Shown piece after piece: positions 36,165 to 50,399 of a DNA stretch of 64,000 bases; positions within the stretch are counted from its first letter, which is position 1; every line of letters begins with the position of its first letter. This DNA is from Saccoglossus kowalevskii (Eukaryota > Hemichordata > Enteropneusta > Harrimaniidae), in the NCBI RefSeq assembly GCF_000003605.2, contig NW_003113963.1, positions 354,165 to 418,164 of the forward strand, given 5' to 3'. A program made the position numbers and the translations under genes. Under the pieces are notes generated by a model. That model worked only from the letters and a program-made list of their open reading frames with translations, made no database searches and was not told the DNA's origin.

Positions 36165-37144
36165 GTATGAAATAAAGTACCGCGGTACACATGTTACAAT
36201 CGTTAGGTTGTGTGTGTATCACGATGATGTGCTTGATTAGATCTTATTGAATGTGCAAATTATAAATTACTAGTACCTGTATCTGTTACCTGTCACAGTC
36301 ACAGCTTTATTGGCTAATCAGTCAAAACACAAGGAATTCAACCAGTTTCACTTTATTTATAGGTATAATATAATAAAAGTGGGTTGGAACTTTTGTTATT
36401 TTGTTTCTACTTAACAATTTTCATTATCCGAACGACGGTTCCGGTACAACGGAAGATGTCTCCAAGAATGCGATATTGATTTAGCGGGTTTGGGTTTGGG
36501 GTTTTCACAATTATATATTCCTACTGTCAGCCAGAATAAAAATAAGAAGATGCTTGTAAATAAATGTTCAAACTGTACTGTATCCTTTGTATACAAATTC
36601 GGTCATATAAGCGTTTGCAAGTATGTATTACTAGTATTTTATGGATGACAGTTCTCCACTATCCTTCGTTTTGCATGTAAATGTTAATAAAACTGTGCTT
36701 ATTCATCAGATTTCGCCAGCGCTTGCTCAACAAACATGAATATGATTTCAATTTACCAATCGACGACCACCGAACAAAAATACCATACAAAATGTCAAAT
36801 ATTCTTCTGCTCCCATTAATTGTAAATCTATTCCCTATCCGAACATTACAAAATGTGATTCTAGCCCCAAATTGGGTTTAATTATATGTTCAATTACTCT
36901 ACAAGTACTCTACCTCTCGCGCTAAATGGCTTTTGATAACGACATTTGACAATATTCCCGCTGAATAGCTCCTGATGTAACTTGTTAATGTTGATGAAAT
37001 AATACAACATCAATTATAATATTATAAAACAATGTTCAGCATAACTCACAGAATTAATAACACACATCCCCCAAATTAATCACTGCACGTGATCTGACTT
37101 TTTGTTTTCGCGAGGCATTTTAGATCGATTGTTCTATTGCCCCC

Positions 37145-37168
37145 GGGCCAATATCCGGATATTGCCCG
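37145..37168. repeat. 24-bp palindrome
   Basis: GGCCAATATCCGGATATTGCCC, nearly perfect dyad; no function assigned. Confidence 0.5.
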
Positions 37169-40100
37169 CCCTCCATCCCGATACGAAGTCGGCACTCGTG
37201 TTCATTTTTGAGATTGTGAACGATTACATGTCATTCATTGCCCTATACTTGTAAACGAAACTTTTGAAGTAACACAATATGTTTGCTCTGTCATTTATAT
37301 TCGTTATTATATTTTGCTCATACAACACATAAGTAGTATATGACTGTATTATACAAAGACATGACGGGGTTACTAAACATATATGTAGATATTTATACAA
37401 TAAACCATTTACAAAAATGACAGACAAATCAATATCACCACTAGATGATATAGAAATTACTCAATAAACTCGTGACGACCGAAAATACCCCTTACATTTC
37501 AAATGACACGTTTTGTTACAGTTACACATCAAAACAATACTTATGGTCCCTAGTCCCTTGGCTATTTTTTAAACGATAGAAAATCTAACCATTGATCATG
37601 GTCTATTCACTTCTGTTTCGAATTTTGGTTAGGAAAATGTAAAATATAATAGAAGACAAGAGAAAAAAAGTTGTTCTCCCCTTGCCCCAAAGCTGCGATT
37701 GTCACAAGATGGAGGGATAACAAGTGCATTGCCATAGAAGATCAGAAGAATTTTATAGATTATTAGATGGCTGGTCTTTTTAGTGTATGAAACGATTCGC
37801 TGAGGTAAGGACTGTATGAAGAATATCCGAGGCTGGTGATGTTCTGGAATCTCTTCCTTCAACGGCAGAGTGGTTGAGACTATAATCATTGTATTTGGGT
37901 TTTTTAAGGAATATAACCATTGTATTTGTATTTGTACTTATTTTTGCATGCTTTCATTTGTGAATGAGTGATTTTATACTTTTTTTATTACAAATACATA
38001 TGTTACATTTTAAGAACCCATGTATGCCTTTTTGTCCAGCGTATAACCAGCGTGTAATCATAATTACAATATAAACTGTTTAGTCAAGTTACATTGTCAC
38101 CTACCCAATATTTATGCTTTGTCTGAAAATAGGAATCTATTTAACAACTTTACTGAGTCAAGATTATATATATGACGCCCTCGCAATCATCATTATAAAT
38201 ATACACCTGCATACAACACTGTAAAACGTCCAAAGCGTTTGCATTCTTGAAACTGTTGGAGGTCTCTTGTGAAGATGTTCAAATCTACACGTTTACATAT
38301 ATCATTCTGTTGACACGCCTACATATCCTCCTTACATCTTGTATGTACTCTTATCATGTATATACATAGTATAGAATAAACTACTCAAACACTTGTGTCA
38401 GGTAGTCTACGGTCGTACCTTAACATACATATTAGTTGGACAGACGTAGAGCAGGATGTACAAACCTTTTTCGAAACACATGATATCACTTTACAAGTTT
38501 CAAATATCTTTCTCTTAACAATTTGACTATAGTGTCGTCCACATCTCAGTTGTTCTGCTTTGTTCTTGTGGATACTCTCCCGATGTGACTTTTGATTAAT
38601 GATCTCTGTTTGTATATATGCCATTTTCACGATATTTGATGAATGTAATATAGGAGTACATGTTTTGTTTATCAAGGTCTGTGGGTGGCCCTACAATTGC
38701 TATAAGCAGGCTTTACACTGTGACAAGGTGTAATTGCCTACGTCAACTTGTCAAAAAAAAATGACAATGATTAATTTTGTATATAATTGTAATACTTTAT
38801 AAAGAAAATTGAATCATCAAAGGGGATATCAACAAAAACATGACTTTTTAATGCAAAGTCACGGCTTTTCGACTGTATAATTTGAATATTGAATAATAAA
38901 AACATGTTTCTTCCGAGTACATGTTCACGAACCAGACGTGTTATTTGGCTCTGGGGATTTCTGGGGATCCAATTTCGAAGTATAGAAATAAGGTAGGTGT
39001 AAGGTAGGCTGATAAATAAAAACTAAAAAGACAGACCACAACAAATGGTTATTTTGATTGAATTATATTTATTTACTACATTGACCCTTTATCGTTGACT
39101 TGACCAGACAACAAAGGATAAAACAATTCACAAGAACACACAATTTTTTTTTAGATAGGATAAAACAATTCAGAATTGCGAGAACGACATATGGACTTCA
39201 TGGTTTATATGAACTGAGTCAGGAGTTTCAAAAACAGTGAGCACATCGTGCTTCATATGGGACACCTGTCATTTTATTATTCATAATCAAAGGTTACTGT
39301 TTGAAAGTTGAGGTCTACATCGGGCAAGTGACACTGGCGCCGCCATCTAAGGTCATATGTGAAATCATGTTATCGTATTTAACCACAGGCCGTAAAACCT
39401 TTTTACTACTAAGCCTGGTGGTCCTCTTCAAAATCTTCGGTTTAATAGGTACAATGGCTGCATAATTACTACAGGGCTTACGTATAGCGAAAGAGCCGGG
39501 AGTAAGATTGAGGAAAATTGATCATAGTAAAGCTAAAATCATCTTTTTTTTGGCATGTAGTTCATTAGTAAACCGGCCTTTATAGACAACAGAATGGCTG
39601 ATTCCGTAGTCGCCTTAATCTCAAGTCTAAGATTAATCAATTATAAATTTTATATCGAATCAGTTGATGATTAGGTGATTTTGGGATTAAATCTTTCATA
39701 TAGAAAGTTACCCTTTAACAATGCACGTAACAAGAAGCTAAAGGCGTGCATCTCTCAAAAAATGAGAATTCAAAATATCGTCGCTAACAGCTAATAGTTA
39801 TTGAACATCACATTTTTATTGCTCCCAACCTTTTTTCATTTTTGTATGAAAACGTAGTCATATAAATTGTAATTCACATTTGCCCTAACAAATTGAGTGT
39901 ATATCCAAAACATGTGCATTACACTATGGGCGAGTACAATGCTGCTTCATATTATTTCCGCTGTTGAATAAAATCGTTGGTTGATAGGTAATCGTTGAAA
40001 TAAAGAAAGCATTGTTTCTTTGATTATTATTTTCACCAAAGTACACCGGCCTAGCATCTTCTAAAGATTGATATCGTGAAAGTCATACAACATTCACATA

Positions 40101-40576
40101 GTAAAATTTTAATCACTTTACCCGTTTCCTTTCTAAGATTTATCAAATTTTGTCATTAAGATCAGAATCTATAAACGTTCTGTTTATGATGTAAAAATTG
40201 AAATTGAATTAATGTCTGCGACGAACCACTTGTTGTGTTTACGCACGTGTGCATTAACTGTCAACTGTCATTGCTATTCGTTTTTGTCATTCATTATGAT
40301 TATTTTCTTATGCATTTTGATTATTCATCTCGGACTTCACATTATAGCCATGCATTTATGGTTCTAAAAAGAACCTATGTATTTGTTCCGTCTCTCGGCC
40401 ATGTGTATTCACGGTAATCGAAACAAAGTACTCTGTGATGGGGTGGGGAAGAATAAAACACCATATAAGGAGCAAACAGAAGTATCATGGCTATCTCGGT
40501 TTCGCCGAGATCTCAACTTAGTTGGCGTATAATGTCTATGATGTATTCTTAAAAGGAAAATATGTATAATAACAAT

Positions 40577-40702
40577 GTTATTACGAGGATACCTGAAAGT
40601 ATGCACTTAGACAGTACACCGTCGCATCGACCTCCGCTGCGCGTCAGTCGATACTCCCGCTGTACTGTCTTCGTGCATACTTTGAGGTATCCTCACAATA
40701 AC
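40577..40702. mobile_element. 126-bp foldback element (family C)
   Basis: Arms of about 42 bp, GTTATTACGAGGATACC... against ...GGTATCCTCACAATAAC, with few mismatches, plus a GC-rich centre. Related heads occur at 8849 and 35826. Confidence 0.85.
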
Positions 40703-41604
40703 TTCGTATTATGCTTTATAGAAACTTTATTAATAGTATGTCTGAGCTGTAGATAGATTGAAATTGAATCATTGTTTTATAGGAAAGTATTGATTACTGC
40801 GTTTTATCTGACTAAACATTTGTTCAATGTATATTGCATACATTCATATACAAACTGGTGAACATGCTAGTAAAGTTTTTGAGGCATAAAGTAATCCGAT
40901 TATCATTGATATATAGATTCGCTTCCAGGAGAGCTTGTCTCGAGTGATCATGAAATCCTAAATATAGTAAGAGATTAGAATAATCTAAAACCTTATTAAT
41001 TAATCATAATAACCAGACGTTTCCGGTAATGCTCCTTTATGTACTCAAATAATCGGATTTTACAGGTTAACCTCGACAACTAACAGCGGTCGAAATAACA
41101 CCCTGGAACGAATATTAGGTTTTTGAATTTACCGATAACAATTACCTATACTTATATTTTTGTTGTTCTTTAAATTGTTGTTTATACATTCATGTAGCCT
41201 GCCGTGTCACGTGTTAAGTATACTCATAAATCCTGCTTTGTCACGTGTTAAGAACACGTGTGCCCTGTTGAGTATACAAATGGTGCGCTTTGTTTGTGTT
41301 GTTTTCAGCTACTCGAGCCGCACAAGTAAAATATCGTTGTGATTTTCAGCATCTGTATTGATAATAGTGTACGTATTGTCCAAGTAAGTTTGCGAGTGTG
41401 ACTACCCTCAACGACGTGAGGCAAAGCAATGCATTGTGAAATGGAGTTCGTTCGTGTCCAATCAATATTTTAAATATTTATTTGTAATGTGTTGGCTTTC
41501 GTATGTTGTATATTTAACATTAATTAGCGAGCACATATATGTAGATAATATGTTGACATATATAGAAGAGAATGTGAAATAAATTAAAATATACAATAAT
41601 TTTG

Positions 41605-41680
41605 AAAACGATGTACTTCCGGCCGACACGGGCGCCGCCATTTTGTTTGCTGTTTATGTAAAGCGAAACAGGTTAGTCAT
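41605..41680 (+). promoter_or_regulatory. ETS + YY1 promoter-like cluster
   Basis: ACTTCCGG followed by GGGCGCCGCCATTTTG, then AAACAGGTTAGT, a fair 5' splice donor, within 76 bp. ETS and YY1 sites together mark TATA-less promoters in animals. No downstream coding exon recognised. Confidence 0.3.
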
Positions 41681-44600
41681 GGCAAAACCTATTTAGAAAT
41701 GTTCTTCAATGATAATATTATTAATGGTACTTGCAGTATACTAAGATGATTAACTTCGTCTGTAGACGAAAATTAACGTACTTGATTTTATGACAAATAA
41801 TTGGTTTAATTGGGGTATTATCAGTTATTGCTAAGAGCAAAATTTGTGAGGCATAGTCGTCTCTGAGCCAGCTTTTATAATTCACGGTGCTTTGAATTAT
41901 TGATTACATTGTTAAGAATTTTCGTCTAACTATACCAAATAAATAAATTTTCTATAAATTATCATTTTACAAAAAAGGAAAACTCCTCATAGCCGACAAT
42001 GTACAAATTCAAAAAAAAACAGGGCCATTTTATACACATAACCGAGTTGAGTAGCCACGATTTAACAAAATAAAAAAAAAGTGTTTTCCTTGCTTTTAAA
42101 TTTCAATCCGTATCCATATAAAATTAAGCATCAATACAGCGTTGATGTCCCAGCAATAACACCGATTCAACAACACAGGTATTAACAATATTTAGCTAAA
42201 TAGTATAAACGTTGATCCAGCTGACTTATCACTCTAAATGTATCAGTCCGCCGTCTCAAACCACGAATCTGAACTTTGCTTATTTTGAAATCATTTGAAA
42301 TAAAACAGTTTGTAATCCGTTGAAAAAAACAAACAATTTCTTCAAAATAGAGAGAATTACATTAACACTACTACAAATTCTAACTGTGAAGTGAAAAAAT
42401 AGGCCAAGGCATTGCCTGTCACATATTATGAGTTTACATATAGAGAAGAATGTGCCATAATTTAATCCTAAGCGCTAATAAAAAGTCATAACGTGATAAA
42501 TTACATATATACATACATCACACGTTTGTTGAGACGCTATTTGTTTTTAATGTGAAAGTATTCATATACAGTTAAAGTAGTCGTTAAGACACATTGTTGA
42601 TAGGCTAGACATTCAGACTACATCATATAACCATATAAGCATAAGTGTTTACAAATATCTATTTTTGATATATAAATGTACATGAACATTGCTCAATATA
42701 TACAAAGCGACTATAAAGACACTTTTAATATGTTAATTGTGAAGTAGAAATAAAACCATACCCCCATGATATTCAAATACATAAAAAGTTTACACAATTC
42801 GAATCGCAATAACCGACTGACAAATAATCAAGCAATTCTAAACTGACAAGTAGAATACATGGTAAAATCAGCGAGAGAGATATAATGATCTCAAGTCATA
42901 CAACCTCGAAATCATATACAAGGTGATGCAGAGTGATGTTTGTGGCAAACTTAAAAGAATGTAATGTTATTCAACTGTAATATAACTCATTAACGTGCAG
43001 TTGTCACGTGAACGTATTGAATGAAAATTGTTGTCTTTGTAGACGTTGCTAGGTTCGGTCCAATTGTATTCCTGAAAAGCAGTCTTAATGAACATTTATA
43101 TTGCGAGATCATGGCGTTTTGTCATATGGTAATATAGCACACAAGGCATATTCTTTTTGGAAAACGCTACGTGTTCATATTAATGTAGTGAAAACATGTA
43201 TTGCAGTTGTACTACGTCTGTTCTGCTAAGATGTGGTGTCTAGTTATGATCTTATGAAGGCAATATTATGTATTACGTTTGTTAGAAAAACAAATTTCAG
43301 GAAAAAAAATTGGAACAGAATATTAAAATGTTTCGTTCGTTTCAGCACAGAAATGATAACGCGGTTTGACGTCACCATTGCTTATATTATGTGAATAGTT
43401 ATCTATAATGGTGTTATTTTGCCAATCCACCATAGCCGACTGTACGCGACATCGAATGTGTCACTATTACCTCAATCAACGTACGTTGATGTGCAATTAC
43501 TGACGACATACACTGAATAAAAACCTTCTTCTATCTTCAGGACTACGTGTCAGGCCATCATAATATGATGATTAAACACATTTAGCACTATCCGACCCGT
43601 TCAAACACACGAACTCGTACATTGCCCTCGAGGTCTAATAAAATAAAAGGTTGAAAAAATCTTGGCTAGTAATTACGACCTCTTCTTTTCGTTATGTTGT
43701 ATACCCGCCTAGTTCAAGTGATGCCATTTACGTTTTTAGGGGTAGCTGTTAGATCATTAGAGATATAATTACCATAGATGTTATTATCCAGCAACACAAA
43801 TTACAAAATAATGACTGCACAGTTTACTTTTTTTGTTCATCGTTTATCAGATTTATTATATATATAATGGCTCAATCGTATGAATACATATATAGGTGAA
43901 TCAAAATCTGAATCACAAAGCCCAAACTACTTCTTGGCAACGCTAAAATGTCCGTACATTTCATTTACAATTCGCACTTACTATTCAATACACCCACGTG
44001 TTACAATGAACCACCGTACTTGTTATCCCTATATTTTCTGTCATTGCTTTCATACATACTAAAATTGCCTTTTATTATGCCCCCAAATCAGAATTCAACA
44101 CATTTTTTTAAAACTAATGTGTAAAGTCAATGACACTCGTTCGCAAGGTCGTTGAATAATATGAGCTTATTACGATGGTACTGCGAGGCATGCATGAATA
44201 CAATTCGGTGAAATAAATCGTTGATACTGCGCCATAGTGCTTAAGTGCTTGTTTTGCGATGTTCCGTGATAAACCGACGACGGTGCATCTTTCTTCATAA
44301 GGGTTGAATATTAAAGTAATTTGCTCAACACTATATGTATTACACATTTCTTAGAACTACACTCAGAGAAACACAATTAATTGAAACTTGACCGTCGTAA
44401 AACCGTCGATTTTAACGGTACATGTATATCTTAAACTTCACAAATACAAATTGTATAGGTGCCAGGAGAGGCATTATAATTTCCAATCATTATAATATTT
44501 CACTCAAGTCGTAAAACTTATGGGTCGTCGGTGTTTATATACTTCTATGTTTTCCGTAATTTGTAAAAATAATAATCATATGATAAATGTGGTGTGAATA

Positions 44601-45468
44601 CAGCGGTTGTAGTTTTTATGTATTCTTTCATATGCGCAGAACTCACCAACAAGGCAGTATGTGTGTATTTCACCGCGAATGAAAATTGTTTGCATATGCT
44701 TCCGACTCTTGTTAAGTAATCGCCAATACATCACTGCCATTGGTTCTTCGACAAATGATGCGGAAGACATATGTTAGGTTGACAGCCTAGCTGATTAAAC
44801 AATTGTGCAATGAAATATTGTTATTCTCCAAGGTTTACCATATTTCAATTGCCATATGTTCAGATGAGTAATCAGTAATGTCTTTTTACAAGGTATATCT
44901 TTCTGTGTATTGATTATGAAACATTATGAATTATACCAACCATGCCCCAACTCATATCAATCAGTTCACTTTTCATATTCTATTCTTATAAATCTTATAC
45001 ATTATATCAATATTCTAAACACACACATTTATTTGTTGACTTCGTAATTTATTTACGCCCATATAAATTTTGCTGCTTAAACAGGAGTTACCCTTGATTG
45101 AAGTTTAAAATCATAAAAGTGCCGATTTCTCGGTGTTCGGTTTCTGGCAATTACCGTTGACCTAATTTTAAATGGCGTTTCGGCAGCGCTACGATATCTC
45201 CGTTTAGCTTTTCGTACTCTCGAATATGTTGGCTTCGTATCCGTATTTACATTTTTGCGAAATTCTATCGCGTATTTTCACAAACTTCGCGCAAACCACC
45301 GTTATACACTAACTTTAACACCAAAAAACGTGCTTGAAATTTATGATTTTCGGAGAGGAAAAAAAAACTTAATGTAAAAAATAGAAATACGGATTTAAAC
45401 TTCATGACCCTTCAAAACAGTGTAAAGTTTTTGGCCGCATGAATAACCGTAGAGCTGACATTTAAAAA

Positions 45469-45665
45469 NNNNNNNNNNNNNNNNNNNNNNNNNNNNNNNN
45501 NNNNNNNNNNNNNNNNNNNNNNNNNNNNNNNNNNNNNNNNNNNNNNNNNNNNNNNNNNNNNNNNNNNNNNNNNNNNNNNNNNNNNNNNNNNNNNNNNNNN
45601 NNNNNNNNNNNNNNNNNNNNNNNNNNNNNNNNNNNNNNNNNNNNNNNNNNNNNNNNNNNNNNNNN
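45469..45665. other. Assembly gap
   Basis: 197 unknown bases. Any exon here, including neighbours of the orphan TM7 exon, would be invisible. Confidence 1.
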
Positions 45666-46099
45666 TGTATTCACGTTAGTTAATTATCAGCCGCGCCGAT
45701 TTTCAGAATCACGTGACGCTAAAATATTCACAAAATATTAATAATAGAAAAGTACAAGTCAAGGGCTTTCTAAACATATATAGATTGTATGGTTTCTTGT
45801 AAAATTTATTCTGATAATAGGTGTTTACATTTTCCATGCAAAAAAAATATCCTGCTACCTTAAGAGTTTCCCTGTGTAATAGACGTTGTGATAAATACGA
45901 ACCAATGTTCTACCACAGATCTACCACTAATATCATCTCTTGACAACAGAACAACTCGATTCTGCTACGTGTGTAACATATAGATTGGAGTGGCTATCTC
46001 TGTATGTGCGATTTATAATAGTGAAATGTAATTATTTAGTTCTGCTTGTAAATTGGATTTCGTGACAACTCGTGATAGATATTTGTGCTATATTGATAG

Positions 46100-46209
46100 C
46101 ATTGATCGCGGATCACTTCGTACGAAACGTGACGCTTAGATATATTTCCATAGCAACAGTGATATTTATAGCAACGACCAATACATTATGTCTCGAGTTT
46201 GTTGCAAAT
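46100..46209 (+). pseudogene. Orphan copy of GABA-B receptor TM7 exon
   Basis: Aligns without gaps to all 110 bases of exon N (53114-53223, minus strand) with 13 differences (about 88% identity), on the opposite strand and 7 kb away. The frame is open and the acceptor survives (ATTGATAG). The donor is lost: AAAG/GTAAGG has become AAATCTGTTG. Differences change eight residues, including the terminal VPK. No neighbouring exons were recognised around it, but the gap at 45469-45665 lies just upstream. Probably a decayed duplicate; alternatively an exon of a broken paralogue. Confidence 0.85.
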
Positions 46210-47019
46210 CTGTTGAAAGATTGAAAGCACATGTCCCATATCCCCACAGAACGTATGTGGATTTTATATATTATTCATCGTGGTCAAAACATTAAAAAAA
46301 GATCGGATTCTTCTTCAAAATAATTTTCAATCTCACACACCAGTAAGACATGACACAGTCGCTTTAGTTTCTAAAATGTGGTGTTAGAAGACACTGTCTG
46401 ATTTTGCATTGCAACTATTAAAGTAAATATCATTTGCTTCTACGAGCCGCAGATATTCTGTGACAACCAAGTAACCATGTCACCCACTGCGTATCTGGTT
46501 GCAATGCAACAAGGCCACACGTGATCACTGAATCCTTTCATGTGAGTCTACAGTGACAATTATCTGCATATGCCGCATTAGTTTTCATTTAGCCTTGGGG
46601 GAAAATGATCCAATTATCAGAACAGAACACGGATAAGAGTAACAAGCACCTGTGACCCATCAAATGTAATCAAACTATTAATTAAAACACGTTAAAGCCA
46701 TTATGGTTGCTGTTCAACCCAAATTTAAATGGATCGTTGATTTCGAACAAAAAAAGGGCGAAAGTCAGTCAAATATCACTGTAATTCAAAGAACTAAGAG
46801 TGAGAGTAGTGTAACTCACTAAAGAATAATATTATGCAAACAAAACTGCGAAATAGTAGAAACGTAATTTACAATTACAAATCTCTTACTGGTTATTTTA
46901 CTCAGTCTTACTCTGACATTTCTGACATTGAATTGTGCAAGTCGATCGATTTCCTTTTTTCAAGTCATCTGTGTGAATGTTTTTTCCTGCAATAGGTGAT
47001 ATTCCGAACAATTGCGAGA

Positions 47020-47029
47020 TCTCGCGAGA
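47020..47029. promoter_or_regulatory. TCTCGCGAGA (BANP/CGCG-box) motif
   Basis: Perfect 10-bp palindrome known as a CpG-promoter element. A 70-codon open frame (47033-47245) follows directly but resembles no family I know. Confidence 0.35.
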
Positions 47030-47924
47030 TGCATGAAAGACGCGCGTCGAACGTCTGCCGCAAAAATCGAACGATTTGATTTTGAACTAGAATTTCTTTA
47101 TTTCGCAGCTTACATTGACCGGCCGATCTTCGACAGAGGAATATTGCTTCCGAATACCCTTACTTCATCAAAATTGCCTATCATCAAATGTGAACAGCAC
47201 ATTATTAAGCATGGAAATGTCCCCAAAATCCCACGCGATGTTTGACGCGACTACGACGCTATGACCTTTGTTTGTCCTGTTTTTACGTTCGATTTCACGC
47301 ATAACGCGTGATTCTCGCAGTGTACGGAAAATGGTCTATTGAAAACACACTATACAATTTATTATTTAGATTGACCAAGATAGATAATAGATTATGTTGA
47401 AATTACACCAGGCAATTTCGAATTACAAATGAATTTATTCTGTCGTATGCTGGGAAAATGCAATAAATGACGGGAATTAGAATATATTGACAGTTTGATA
47501 ATGGAGAAAGTCACTTTACCGGCTCATAAACCGGTGTAATTGAATGTCGACTTCACTAATTCTCTCATACGAATGTTATTGCCGTTAAGAAGTTTAATGA
47601 AAGTCTCCGCAAAGAAATTCAATTTGAAAACGAACATAATTTTGATTACAGTGTTACAGTATTATAATTTACGCTGCCTTCGAAGTATCTCAAAAGGTAA
47701 AATGTTAGTTTAATGGTCTATTTAGTTTACGTCAAGAACACCTGATTTGAAGCGTTTTTGTCTCGTACGGTAACAAGCACGGTAAAGCAATGCTGATGTA
47801 ATGTAATGTTAATGAACCCCGCCAAAGTGGTGTATACCACTCGATATTTCCTAATATACTCAATTTATCATAACTTGTACATTATCTCGTTATGATACTA
47901 CCTTTGTCGTGTATATTGTTGCGT

Positions 47925-47948
47925 TAATAAATAAATAAATAAATAAAT
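47925..47948. repeat. (AAAT)n short microsatellite
   Basis: Six copies of the tetranucleotide. Confidence 0.9.
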
Positions 47949-48649
47949 GGTACAATAGCACTCCATGTGCATTCATTGATGTATGTGAAAAAGATTCTGT
48001 AAACATACCCAGAATTCTAACATGGATCAATGTACGTCATCGGCGATAATTCTATTTATTTTGATTTTCCATGAATTAATATTCACAGAAGGTTTATTAA
48101 ATAGTAAATCTATTTACATATACATCACTGTGTCAATTTCCGAACAGACGCGGTATCAATAAAAGCGATTAAACTTATGGGAGAAAAGTGTATATATTGG
48201 ACGAAACACCATTATACTACACTTCAGGTTCACATAGACGTGACCCGAAAACGAATCATTCAATTAATAACTTCACAACAAACACATGATGTGCCTTTTT
48301 TAAATATCACCGGATGCAGAAATGTGTCATAACACTTTTTATAAACCAAATACTTACAATTGCGTGAAATCACATGTCACCAGAAAAGCAGGCACCGAGT
48401 AAATGTACATCAGAGCTAGGATTGTTTGCAATGATATCGAAATTCAAAATGTAAAATATGAATAAATAATCAATTTATCAAAATGTCTGAAAAAAAGTCG
48501 CTTATTTCACACTTTTTGTTGACCATCAGATTATCAGATGCTGCTTTTTAAAATACAGACAATAACTGTCTTCGCAAATAGTTTTGCATCGGTGATCATG
48601 AAATTGGGATATAGACACAACAAGTGACGGGATTTGTTACAAGGTTACT

Positions 48650-48813
48650 TTAAAGCGGGAGGGTCCTCGCCTGCGCACGCGCGAGAATTGAGCCCCAAGC
48701 GATGATAACAACACACGCTAAAACGCAAAGGCTCATGGGTAGATGCTTGTTTGTAAACAACGACAGGCTATGGCCATCTGACGCATGCGCAGGTGACGAC
48801 TCCCCCGCTTTAA
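48650..48813 (-). mobile_element. MITE family A copy 6
   Basis: Full length, 164 bp, TTAA borders, very close to the family consensus. Confidence 0.87.
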
Positions 48814-50399
48814 ATTGAAAGCGAAATCATACGAACGAGAGTAGTCGGCCTATGGCTCAAATACACACGCAACTGGAATGGTGGACATCAAGCGATAAAT
48901 CCATTTCTAAACGTCGGGCGACATCTGTAGGCTACCGCCAGTCGTATATTTTCGCATTTAGACTGACACGACTGACTGTATCCAACATTTTTGAATAATT
49001 AGTCTCCAAACACATCCTTGTACAGTAGTTGTGTACAGTCATAATTTCCCTAGTGATTTTTCAAGCAGTTACACGTCTTGTGAATGTTGTTGATAATGTA
49101 AAGATAGTTGGCTAAACTTAAAACAAATGATGTTTTTACATGATACTGTTGTTTACAAAACCCAGAACTACTTTTTTCACAAAACCCAGGTCAAACCACT
49201 TTGAACATAAGCACTATTTATATCTTTGGTTCTTATGGTAATTATTATTAACTCTATATCTTATAATTTATTTTTGTGACATATGAAAAAAATCATATGT
49301 AGTTACAGATTGGATACACATGGTTGTCAAGAATGATTTTTATTTTAGGAAATGATGTCTCCAAACAAATATCTCTTACTGGGAAACAAATCTGAAAGGT
49401 ATATGAAATGTGTCAAAATCAATAATCATGTGACACTTTTGAAAAACACACTGTTCTGATTAAGTTTTGGCCACTATTTAGTATTCGAATATGCGCGATC
49501 GATCTGTCTAATTAAACACCATATATGTTTTAAAATATTATGTATATTTGGAGGAGCACAATACGTTCGATAGTATTGTAACGTTGGTAATATGACTCAC
49601 GTATACAGAGATAGGTAGCTTTTGACGTAGTATAATCCAGTTGATTGAGTACATTAATATAACTATATTGAAATATAAATATAAACACTATTACTATATC
49701 ACTGTGAGAGGAATATGAAATGGAAGTAGAGTGTGTGACGTGTGTAGGGGTGTTTGTGTGTTTGTCTGTGTTTGTGTGTGCTGTTATGACAACTGTTTTT
49801 ATTACATAAATTTTTAATTATTTCAATATAAAATCAGGTCTATTTTTGATGAAGCTCATATTCATGCCAGATACTTTTTCTATCATTTTTCTTTTTAATA
49901 CAAGGTAAAATTAGCTAGACAATGGTATACACACCTTCTTCCATTATTCATATAACCCTTATGACTTAATATTAATTGTTTCCTGTGCTTACATTTGTGG
50001 TAAACTTTAAGAAAAATGCTCCATCTGTGTTTACTACATCCTGGGTTTACATAGACAGAGAAATCCATCACCTTGATGGTAGATCTTGAGGACGGACGCA
50101 ATTTTTTTGAACATTGTTATTGTTAATAATTTTATACCAACATCAGTAACTGGTACAACAAATCAGTCATTTTAATAGATCTACCTGGGATCAATACATT
50201 TTATTCCAAAAGGAAAAGAGAAACGTGTATATTGACGGTTTCGATGGAATGGCTGAATGCGTTGAATGACGAGAAATGTTATTTCAGATACAAATGTAAT
50301 AGCCTTACGTAAAACCAAAAATACTTTACGCTATTTATAAACCTAACTATGTTTATCGCCATGCACACATGACTGCATACTAACATTCGTCTTAAAATT

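Larger units (their letters stand above)
36181..46099. other. No gene recognised apart from listed repeats
   Basis: Very AT-rich; open frames under 100 codons, no domain motifs on either strand. Contains the family C foldback, the ETS/YY1 cluster and the gap. Confidence 0.55.
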
